Shown here: one piece after another, positions 1-5,518 of the stretch | Position numbering within the stretch: position 1 is the stretch's first letter | How the letters are laid out: every line of letters begins with the position of its first letter | Assembly (NCBI GenBank): GCA_021798415.1 | Contig: JAJZGO010000042.1 | Location: 1 to 12,059 of the forward strand | Direction of reading: 5' to 3' | Length of the DNA stretch: 12,059 nt | DNA from: Thermoplasmata archaeon | GTDB taxonomy: Archaea; Thermoplasmatota; Thermoplasmata; Lutacidiplasmatales; UBA184 | Program-made: the position numbers and the translations under genes | Notes under the pieces: model-generated | What the model was told of the DNA's origin: nothing | The model's database searches: none | The model's input: the letters and a program-made list of their open reading frames with translations, nothing else

Positions 1-788
1 ACGTCGGTAGCGAACGTGTGGTCGGTCGAACGGACGCGCGGGCCCGCGGGAGCGTCGGAGGACTCGATCGGTCGGCCCCGGGCGAGGGCGACCAGCTCGC
101 GGCCGAGCGCGCCGACGTAGCGCGCGAGCTCCCCCGGGCTCCGCGACGCGAGCTCGCCGATCGTCGTGATCTGGTGGGCCTGGAGCAGGGCCTCCGTCTT
201 CGGACCCACGCCCGGGACCGCGCGCACGGGAAGCGGCGCGACGAACGACGCGACCTCCTCGGGCCGGACGACGCGCACGCCGCCCGGCTTCGCGCGGTCG
301 GTCGCGATCTTGGCCACGAGCCGCGTCGTGGCGACCCCGATCGACGCGGGCAGGTGGAGCTCCGTCGCGAGCGCGCGCTGGATCTCCCGGGCGAGCTCGC
401 CGGCGGCGTCGGCGTCCGTGACGTCCAGGACCATCGCGGCCTCGTCGATGCTGAACGGGGTCACGGTGGAGGAGAACCGCCGCAGCACCGTGCGCACCTC
501 TTCGCTGACCCGCTCGTACTTCGCAAAGTCCGGGGGGATCCAGGTCGCGTCCGGGCAGAGGCGGGCGGCGGCGGCGACCGGGAGCGCGCTACGGACCCCG
601 AACTTCCGGGCCTCGTAGCTCGCCGAGAGGACGACCCCGCGGGTGGGCCCCTCGGTCGGCGGTGGGCCGACGATCACGGGGCGTCCCGCGAGCTCGGGAC
701 GGCTCGTGAGCTCGCACGAGACGTAGAACGCGTCGAGGTCGACGTAGACTATCCAATGATCAGGGGAAACTGGCTTCTTGTATAGCAC
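1..788 (-). CDS. dinB: DNA polymerase IV / DinB-type Y-family translesion polymerase, partial, N-terminus replaced by element sequence
   Basis: Y-family polymerases copy past damaged template bases. About 262 codons are visible; the family is usually 340-400 residues, so the end of the thumb and the little-finger domain lie off the left edge. Counting from a GTG at 788, visible motifs are YVDLDAFYVSCE (15-26, first metal-binding Asp17), SxSYEARKFGVRS (55-67, finger/nucleotide site), SIDE (113-116, catalytic Asp115/Glu116), SIGVATTRLVAKIA (149-162), KPGG (167-170), and a thumb helix-hairpin-helix around PGVGPKT (192-198). The body appears intact. The first 14 codons are not host dinB: the original 5' end lies at 3702-3793, and this copy is re-headed by sequence from the inserted element. 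No start codon lies between 788 and the Asp17 motif. The only other plausible one nearby is an in-frame GTG at 854, which would add 22 Pro-rich residues and overlap the integrase remnant. No good TATA box precedes either start, so expression may be weak. Confidence 0.9.
   Translation of the reverse strand, partial: MLYKKPVSPDHWIVYVDLDAFYVSCELTSRPELAGRPVIVGPPPTEGPTRGVVLSASYEARKFGVRSALPVAAAARLCPDATWIPPDFAKYERVSEEVRTVLRRFSSTVTPFSIDEAAMVLDVTDADAAGELAREIQRALATELHLPASIGVATTRLVAKIATDRAKPGGVRVVRPEEVASFVAPLPVRAVPGVGPKTEALLQAHQITTIGELASRSPGELARYVGALGRELVALARGRPIESSDAPAGPRVRSTDHTFATD
736..747. repeat. Left 12-base direct repeat (putative attL core)
   Basis: AGGTCGACGTAG is identical to 3702-3713. It lies inside dinB, where it encodes the conserved Tyr-Val-Asp-Leu of the first catalytic motif, and it contains the palindrome GTCGAC. 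The flanking bases differ between the two copies (G before and A after here; A before and G after at the right copy), so the match is exactly 12 bases. Reading phase through dinB is the same in both copies. Confidence 0.75.
778..785 (+). promoter_or_regulatory. TATA-like box of the integrase remnant
   Basis: TTGTATAG is centred about 27 bases before the GTG at 809, the spacing expected for a leaderless archaeal transcript. A perfect 5-bp hairpin (CCCCC-GACC-GGGGG, 788-801) lies between box and start. On the other strand the same bases are the first codons of the re-headed dinB, so the integrase promoter and the new dinB start overlap. Confidence 0.5.
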
Positions 789-808
789 CCCCGACCGGGG
801 GCCATACG

Positions 809-1200
809 GTGTCGCGGAAGGCGGCGCCGAAGAAGGGTCGGGGCCGGGGGGCACGGTTCGGACTCCTCCTCGAGGACGAGAGAATCGCCGAGTGGCACAA
901 GAGGATGGCGAGCGACTCGCACCGGACGGCGGGCGGCCTGTTCAACAAGATCGGCTCGTCGCCGGCTCGCCCCGAACGACCCCCGGCGGCCGTCTCGACC
1001 TCGCGGCGAACGGACCGCGGAAGCTAGAATCGCCACTCGTCGACTTCGTCGCGGATGGAAAGAAGAAGCGCCGGGCCCCGTCCTGCACGGCGGTCCTCGT
1101 CTCCGCGCTGAAGGCATGGCTCCGGTCGCTTCGGCGCTATCGATCCCTGATGCCGACATCGACCGACGCTTTCGTCGGCCGGACATCCTGTGGGAGAAGA
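809..1200 (+). pseudogene. Tyrosine recombinase/integrase remnant, N-terminal core-binding domain only, frameshifted
   Basis: The stretch resembles the N-terminal SAM-like core-binding domain of archaeal phage-type integrases, but spread over several frames. From the GTG at 809 the first frame reads ERIAEWHKRMASDSHRTA then LFNKIG, up to about 982. The match continues one frame away at about 990-1122 with LDLAANGPRKLESPLVDF and SALKAWLRS. Shorter echoes (IPDADI from 1143, then HRPTL from 1157) need two further frame changes. No R…HxxR…Y catalytic domain was found downstream, so at most about the first 130 residues of a protein normally near 300 survive. A plausible promoter is still present upstream. 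The family call rests on recognising the sequence pattern, not on a search. One frameshift could be an assembly error; several plus the lost catalytic half argue for real decay. Confidence 0.65.
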
Positions 1201-1395
1201 TTCGACCTCTGCCACCGCCCCACCCGTCGCACCCTCGAGGGGGAAGACCCCCGGCTGACGACCGGCTCTGCATGGAGGCTATCCTCTTGCTCCTCCTGAC
1301 CGGCGGATTCACTGTTTTCAATAAGTCCCAGACGGGACGCGGGTCCTCCGCGCAGTCTGTCCACTCCCCCTCTCGGGTGACTATATCCGGGGTTT

Positions 1396-2220
1396 CTACG
1401 GGCACGGCGAATAGGAGAACGCCCAGCCGCCGCCGCCGGGTCCGCCAGGTGCGGAGAGGTTGTCGATCTGCCAAATGCCAAAATTCGCTGGCAGAACGTA
1501 GTCAAAGATGAGCAGAAAGGGTAGGATGATCGGCGCATTGATGCTCTCGCCGCCCACCTGGAACTGAATCGTGACCGGGAGGCCGCTCACGTCGACTGGA
1601 ATGCTCTGACCAGGGCCCCCACACGTGTCGATCGGACTTTCGGTGGAACGAGCAAAGCTGTTGTTCCAGACGGGTGTCTCGGGGTGGTACGCATAGCCCG
1701 AGAGATTGACCGTGGATGGCTCGGCCAGGTCCGATCGAGATCCGGGTGCTAGAAGCGAGGCGCTGGTCACGGCAGGGAACCACCCTGGGCTCACCACGAC
1801 TTTGTAGGGAGCCGGGCAAGCCGAACTGGGACCGACGCCAACGGTCATCACGGTCCCCAACCTGTCGAGGCTGAAGTTGTCTGAGAAGAATTCACCTCCC
1901 GCAGAACCATTAGCCAGGCTAAGGCCGTACCCCCCCGTTAGGTTAGGGTATCCGGGAGAGCCGGGGAAGTCAGCAGGCATTATGCCGAACCCGTCAGCGG
2001 CCCCGCCTTAGGGGGAATTGATCAGAATGGCCGGCATCTTCATGTATTGACTCGCGACCTGGCCCTTATCGTCACAAGCCCAGTGGCTGAAGGGATACGG
2101 GCCACCGGCGAGGCCCGCGGGCACGAGCAGGACCGCGACTACCATTCCCATGACGACCCACCTTGCGGGCCGGGGTCCATGTCTAGTGTCCATGGTTGAA
2201 CATGTAGAACGAAGTCGCAT
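1396..2220 (-). pseudogene. Secreted four-cysteine protein, paralog of the 2550-3398 gene, interrupted by an in-frame TAA
   Basis: This was originally one gene of about 264-273 codons. The first part (2220, or more likely the ATG at 2193, to 2008) encodes a basic n-region, a hydrophobic segment (VVMGMVVAVLLVPAGLAGG) and the start of the exported domain, ending NSP-stop. The same frame continues without shift for 194 codons from the ATG at 1980 to the TAG at 1396. The paralog reads NSPYGG where this gene reads NSP-stop-GG, so a single base change turned a Tyr codon into TAA (2008-2010). Four cysteines sit in the same contexts as in the paralog (WAC, SACP, DTCGG, SPCP), suggesting two disulfides outside the cell. 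The C-terminus (PANFG-WQIDNLSAPGGPGG…SYSPCP) is nearly identical. The second half alone has a start codon but no signal peptide. Function is unknown. Confidence 0.7.
1412..1491 (-). repeat. Near-identical 3' coding repeat, copy 1
   Basis: This about 80-base stretch encodes the C-terminal WQIDNLSAPGGPGG…SYSPCP block and matches 2566-2642 almost base for base, including a 23-base identical run (1451-1473 against 2602-2624). Copy 1 has one extra GGC codon (one more Gly). The rest of the two genes is much more diverged. Confidence 0.75.
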
Positions 2221-2549
2221 TTCTGAGTTTGCCAGATTCGCAGGAACCCGCTAGATGACCGAGGGTTTCCCCTAGCTGGTGCCGTTGGCTACGGACATGC
2301 GGGCTCTCGTCCACGGACGGGGGCGCCTACGGCAAAGTCGTTCGAGGACGTTGAAGGGAAGTTGAGGAAGACGCGAAGGACGCCCGAGGCGGGCGATCCC
2401 CGGACGGCTTGTCCCTCCGGCCGTCCCGGCCCTCTCAAGACGGCCGCCGGGCCATCCGCACGAGAGTCGCCCGGTGCTCGCGGGAGAGCGTCTCGGCCAG
2501 GCCTGGCGTGGTCGAGACTACCGCCCGCGCCGACTTCACGCGGGTGCAG
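2221..2549. other. Intergenic region with a GC-rich island, no gene assigned
   Basis: The first part (2221 to about 2390) is the upstream region of the broken secreted-protein gene and shows no convincing ORF. From about 2395 to 2555 the DNA becomes much more GC-rich than the surrounding element, close to host composition. One minus-strand frame reads protein-like for a short distance (TLSREHRATLVRMARRPS, ending near 2435) but has no start or recognisable family. It may be a scrap of a decayed or host-derived gene. Confidence 0.35.
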
Positions 2550-3398
2550 TCATGGACACGGAGAGTAGGAGAACGCCCAGCCGCCGCCGGGTCCGCCGGG
2601 AGCGGAGAGGTTGTCGATCTGCCAGGTGCCGAAATTGGCGGGGAAGGTGTAAGAGAAGCTCTCTGCAAAGGGCAGGGTGACTACCGGAGAGTATGCCCTC
2701 CCCCCGCTCTCGAATGGAATCCAGACATCCAGGAAGCTGGAACGAACGGGGACTACTTTCGTACTGACGCCGCACGTGGAAATCGTCGCATGGTTCGTCG
2801 TCACGAACCCGTTGTGGAAGAGTACCGTTGAGTCACCTTGAGTCAGACTCATATTGAACTGCAAAGGCTCGCCCGCATCGGAGGAAGAGTTGGGACCGAA
2901 CTGAGGTCCCCAAGGCCACAGGAAGAATCCGCCGGTATAGAGGTGGCCGGGGCTTACGGATTCTATGTTGACTTGGAACGGACCCGGGCACTGCGCGTTT
3001 GTTCCCGGCCCCCACACATATTCGCTTGCGAGTGGGGAGATGGACAAGTTCACCTTCCAGAGTCCGCCCCCAATGGTCCCGTTAGACTCACTGCCGTGAA
3101 CGCTGGGCGGCACATCGGGCGGTGTCCCATACAATCCAAAGGGTACACTCGAAAAGACCGAAGAGTTCCCTCCGTAGGGTGAGTTCTGAATGGCCAATGG
3201 CAACCATGCTGTCTCGTTGAACACCTCGGGGGAGGCCACGCAAGCTTGGTGGAGCACAGGCGCCCATCCCCCTACGACGGACGGAATGAGGAGCGCTGGA
3301 ACGGCCAAGGCGGCCAGAATGACCACGAGCGAAGTCCGCCTGCGAGGGAGTTTCGATGCGGCAGCCGCAACTTGGTGGCTAGGCTCATTCGTGGTCAA
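2550..3398 (-). CDS. Secreted or surface-anchored four-cysteine protein, function unknown
   Basis: An export-type N-terminus has basic residues (KLPRRR, 16-21) followed by a hydrophobic segment (about 23-42, SLVVILAALAVPALLIPSVV), so the rest is probably outside the cell, secreted or held by an uncleaved anchor. The exported part has four cysteines (53, 137, 209, 281), all conserved in the broken paralog, and seven N-x-S/T sequons (Asn61, 78, 106, 117, 170, 182, 263), as in glycosylated archaeal surface proteins. It ends in a Gly/Pro-rich block (PANFGTWQIDNLSAPGGPGG, then SYSPCP). No catalytic motif or known domain was recognised. The TTG at 3398 is chosen because it gives a normal signal-peptide layout; the frame stays open to another TTG at 3539, which would add 47 residues of unremarkable sequence. 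It lies in the inserted element and is its only intact-looking gene. Adhesion, binding or a surface-variation role are guesses. Confidence 0.7.
   Translation of the reverse strand: MTTNEPSHQVAAAASKLPRRRTSLVVILAALAVPALLIPSVVGGWAPVLHQACVASPEVFNETAWLPLAIQNSPYGGNSSVFSSVPFGLYGTPPDVPPSVHGSESNGTIGGGLWKVNLSISPLASEYVWGPGTNAQCPGPFQVNIESVSPGHLYTGGFFLWPWGPQFGPNSSSDAGEPLQFNMSLTQGDSTVLFHNGFVTTNHATISTCGVSTKVVPVRSSFLDVWIPFESGGRAYSPVVTLPFAESFSYTFPANFGTWQIDNLSAPGGPGGGWAFSYSPCP
2566..2642 (-). repeat. Near-identical 3' coding repeat, copy 2
   Basis: This is the partner of 1412-1491 and encodes the shared C-terminal block of the intact paralog. Such local identity between otherwise diverged genes suggests strong constraint on this block, recent gene conversion, or both. 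Confidence 0.75.
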
Positions 3399-3694
3399 TT
3401 CGAGGCTCGATCTCAAGTTACACCGCTGGACGCTATAACTTTCCAAGGCTGGGCGTGCGAAGCCGCGTACGACCCGAGGCCCTGGGTTTTGGCGACCGCC
3501 AACCGACCTGTCCTCAGAATTGACGAGCGCGTTACCCAACTCAGCCTAAGAGCATGGCCCAGTCGGCTGGATCGGACAAGTGTCCGCGTACCAGAGCCCT
3601 CGACCGTCCCGACCCCCGAAAGCGGCCCACGGGCCGCGTTTGAGGAGGGTGGACGGCCCCCGGTTTCCTATCGAGATATGCGACTTCCCGCGTT
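3399..3694. other. Right end of the inserted element, no gene assigned
   Basis: This is the upstream region of the secreted-protein gene followed by the element's right arm. No ORF with recognisable protein character was found. A 29-codon plus-strand frame from the ATG at 3553 is open, but nothing supports it. A 7-bp inverted repeat (GCGGCCC-AC-GGGCCGC, 3622-3637) sits inside a looser one (CCGTCC near 3605, GGACGG near 3651). These could be a terminator or a recombinase-binding site, or chance in GC-rich DNA. Confidence 0.35.
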
Positions 3695-3793
3695 TCAGGG
3701 AAGGTCGACGTAGGCGACCCAGCGTTCCGGCGGCGGCTCCTCGGGGGGAGCGCCGGGAAGCCGTCGGCGCGGCATCGCGGGGGTCGGGGTCAT
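3695..3793 (-). pseudogene. dinB: Stranded 5' end of the host dinB
   Basis: From the ATG at 3793 this reads 32 codons, MTPTPAMPRRRLPGAPPEEP then PPERWVAYVDLP and a TGA. RWVAYVD is the start of the first catalytic motif of Y-family polymerases. The match stops exactly in the 12-base repeat, after which element sequence gives Leu-Pro-stop. Joining it at the repeat to the polymerase body at 736 restores RWVAYVDLDAFYVSCE in frame (Tyr codon at 3712-3710 here, 746-744 there). It begins 57 bases after the stop of the KaiC-type gene on the same strand and keeps a TATA-like box. An upstream in-frame ATG at 3811 is possible but too close to that box. If translated, it would be a short peptide without polymerase function. 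Confidence 0.7.
3702..3713. repeat. Right 12-base direct repeat (putative attR core)
   Basis: Second copy of AGGTCGACGTAG, identical to 736-747. It lies at the break of the stranded dinB 5' end, where it encodes Tyr-Val-Asp-Leu in the same phase as the left copy. Confidence 0.75.
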
Positions 3794-3820
3794 CGGGGGC
3801 CGGACGCCCATGGGGCGGGG

Positions 3821-3828
3821 ATACAAAT
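3821..3828 (-). promoter_or_regulatory. TATA-like box of the original dinB
   Basis: On the minus strand this reads ATTTGTAT, an AT-rich island in GC-rich DNA centred about 31 bases before the ATG at 3793. This fits a leaderless transcript. It now drives only the stranded 5' fragment, so the polymerase body has been cut off from it. Confidence 0.4.
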
Positions 3829-3849
3829 CGGAGGCACGGTACGCCGACC

Positions 3850-4575
3850 CTACGGGCCGCCGAAGTCGACCGCCTTCGCGTCGACGGCGATACCGCTCGG
3901 GCCGATGAGGTACGGTTGCACGGTCCGGACGTGGGCGGTCCGACGCATCTTGAGAACGCGCAATGCGAGGCCGACACGGTGGCCGTCCGCCCCCGTCCGA
4001 TAGCCGAGGAGGAGCACGCCGTCGGCGACGTACTCCGACAGCCCGTCGCGGCTCACGTCGGGGTGCGCGGGGTCGGCCTCGGCCGTGAGGAGGGTCGTCG
4101 CCCCGGCCGCCCGGCACGCCGCCGCGAGCGCGAACAGCGTCACGCGCCGGCCGGGCTCGTCGTCGCTGAGCATGTTGAGAAGGCTCACCGAGTCGAGGAC
4201 GATCCGCTGGGCGCCGAGCCCGTTCAGCTCCTTGCCGAGCTCGCCCTGGATCCGGTGGAGGCTCTGGCGGGTCTCCTTCGGGTCGAGGCGCAGGACCTTG
4301 AACGTGCCGGCCTCGAGCGCGGCGTCGACCGGCCAGCCGAACTGGCGCGCGCTCTCCAAGAGCGGCTCCACGTCCTCCTCGAGCGAGAGGAAGACCCCCT
4401 TCTCGCCGCGCGCCGCACCGGCGAGCAGGAACTGGAGGCCGAGGCACGTCTTGCCCGTGCCCGGAAGCCCCGTCACGAGGACGACGTGGCCCGACGGGAA
4501 CCCTCCGCCGAGCATGGCGTCCAGGCCGGCGACCCCGCTCGACACCCGGGCCCGCGTCGTCTCAGACCCGCTCAT
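3850..4575 (-). CDS. KaiC/RAD55-family ATPase, single domain
   Basis: A 241-residue RecA-fold ATPase of the KaiC-like (RAD55/RadA-related) group widespread in archaea. The layout is canonical: an N-terminal G(V)AGLDxMLGGGFPSGHVVLVTG approach, Walker A GLPGTGKT (36-43), paired glutamates in SLEED (Glu66/Glu67, the usual catalytic pair), and Walker B RIVLDSVSLL (124-133, Asp128). The C-terminal part (LRVLKMRRTAH) resembles the KaiC segment that contacts nucleotide in the next subunit. It should bind and hydrolyse ATP, probably as a ring or partner ATPase; the target is unknown. Its ATG overlaps the end of the upstream degenerate-P-loop gene by 14 bases, implying translational coupling and a possible joint complex. 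Before the insertion dinB followed 57 bases downstream, but a role in repair is only a guess from that order. Confidence 0.85.
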   Translation of the reverse strand: MSGSETTRARVSSGVAGLDAMLGGGFPSGHVVLVTGLPGTGKTCLGLQFLLAGAARGEKGVFLSLEEDVEPLLESARQFGWPVDAALEAGTFKVLRLDPKETRQSLHRIQGELGKELNGLGAQRIVLDSVSLLNMLSDDEPGRRVTLFALAAACRAAGATTLLTAEADPAHPDVSRDGLSEYVADGVLLLGYRTGADGHRVGLALRVLKMRRTAHVRTVQPYLIGPSGIAVDAKAVDFGGP

Positions 4576-5479
4576 ACTGCGTCGTCACCAGCCCGTTCGC
4601 CGAGTTCACGCGGATCACGAACCGACCGTGGTACTCGGCCGGCAGGTGCGCGAGGACCGGCATCGACTTTTCGATGACCATCGACCGCTGCCGGTGGGAA
4701 CGGCTCGGGCTCGTCAACCAGGAGAAATGCAGCACGACGTCGACCGAGTCGATGACGGCCTGTTCGACGGGCGACGGCGCGACGCCTTCGGAGAGGAGGA
4801 GGTAGACGAGCCCGTTCCACTCCTTCGCCCGGCGCCGCAGACCCTTGAGGAGCGTGAGGATCTCGGCGATGTCGAGGCCGGGCCGCACCAGGAGGTCCGT
4901 GAGCGAGTCGACGACCAGGAGGTTGCCCGGACCGTGGGCCTCCGCCGTGTCGGCGACGGCCCGCACCGGCCCGCCGGTCGGTGCGAACGGCGTCCGGGAC
5001 GGGGAGAGGATCGGGCTCGGAACGGACGCCCAGGCGCTCGGGACGACGGTGTCGGAGAAGTAGACCGGCGAGAGGTCGCGGAAGGCGAGGTGGCGGCCGA
5101 GAACGGCCGGGTACTGGCCCGGGAACGCCGCGCGAAGCTCCCCGATCACCTGCTCCTCGGATCGGCTCGTGCTGACGTAGGCGACTCCCTCGGGGAAGAC
5201 GAACGGTCCCCGGGAGTTCCCGAGGTGGAGCGGGTAGGTATCGGGGTCGTCCCGGTGGAGCATCAGGTGGGCCGCCGACGTCAGGGCGAACTCCGGGTGG
5301 CCGGCCCCCGCCTCCCCGAAGAGGAGGACGACCGAGCCGGTCGGGATACCGCCCGTGAAGTAGTCGAAGTCCGGGACCCCCGTGGGGACGCGAGAGCTCG
5401 TCGTGAGCTCGTCGGGCGACCGGCGGACCGGGGCCGACTGCGTCGGATAGAGATACGGTCGAGGAGAGTCGGTCGCCAT
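4562..5479 (-). CDS. RecA/KaiC-fold protein with degenerate P-loop
   Basis: A 305-residue protein with the KaiC-like approach to the nucleotide site (GVPDFDYFTGGIPTGSVVLLFG, roughly 34-55), but the P-loop reads GEAGAGHP (55-62). His61 stands where the invariant Lys should be and Pro62 where Ser/Thr should be, so normal ATP binding or hydrolysis is unlikely. The Walker B-like strand is kept (LLVVDSLTDLL, Asp191). A long insertion between them (about 80-175) has a Pro/Ser-rich middle. A non-catalytic subunit paired with the active ATPase encoded just downstream is the natural reading, as the 14-base overlap suggests. Related degenerate KaiC-like proteins are common in archaea, but their partners are mostly uncharacterised. 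It starts 39 bases after truD on the same strand, so a common transcript is likely. Confidence 0.8.
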   Translation of the reverse strand: MATDSPRPYLYPTQSAPVRRSPDELTTSSRVPTGVPDFDYFTGGIPTGSVVLLFGEAGAGHPEFALTSAAHLMLHRDDPDTYPLHLGNSRGPFVFPEGVAYVSTSRSEEQVIGELRAAFPGQYPAVLGRHLAFRDLSPVYFSDTVVPSAWASVPSPILSPSRTPFAPTGGPVRAVADTAEAHGPGNLLVVDSLTDLLVRPGLDIAEILTLLKGLRRRAKEWNGLVYLLLSEGVAPSPVEQAVIDSVDVVLHFSWLTSPSRSHRQRSMVIEKSMPVLAHLPAEYHGRFVIRVNSANGLVTTQYERV

Positions 5480-5518
5480 GGAGCGTGAGCGCGCGGGCGT
5501 TCACGCGGCCGCCCGGTA

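Larger units (their letters stand above)
736..3713. mobile_element. Decayed integrative element inserted in the 5' end of dinB
   Basis: About 2.95 kb lies between two perfect 12-base direct repeats. Left of the left repeat is the dinB body; right of the right repeat, on the same strand, is a dinB-like 5' end (…PPERWVAYVD). Deleting the segment at the repeats gives one continuous reading frame through YVDLDAFYVSCE, so the segment is an insertion in a once-intact gene. A tyrosine-recombinase remnant starts about 60 bases inside the left repeat, the usual place for an element's integrase. Other content is a pair of secreted paralogs and non-coding or decayed DNA. Base composition is visibly less GC-rich and codon use less extreme than in the flanking truD, KaiC and MFS genes, consistent with foreign origin. 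The repeats and the gene restoration are seen directly; integration by this recombinase is inferred. Confidence 0.75.

Noticed and set aside
18..785. A 255-codon plus-strand frame
   Set aside because: It is antisense to the polymerase body, which shows catalytic motifs; the plus frame is Arg/Asp-rich shadow sequence.
1231..1395. Possible continuation of the integrase towards a catalytic domain
   Set aside because: No R, HxxR or Y motif context was found in any plus-strand frame before the end of the secreted-protein gene.
2008..2010. Recoding of the TAA as a special amino acid
   Set aside because: Pyrrolysine uses TAG and selenocysteine uses TGA. The paralog has an ordinary Tyr here and no recoding structure was seen, so a nonsense mutation is simpler.
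3553..3642. A 29-codon plus-strand ORF (MAQSAGSDKCPRTRALDRPD…)
   Set aside because: It has no promoter of good spacing, no recognisable family, and overlaps inverted repeats in the element's right arm.
736..3713. Insertion by a DDE transposase (IS-type target duplication)
   Set aside because: No transposase gene and no terminal inverted repeats were found next to the 12-base repeats; the recombinase remnant and dinB restoration fit site-specific integration better.
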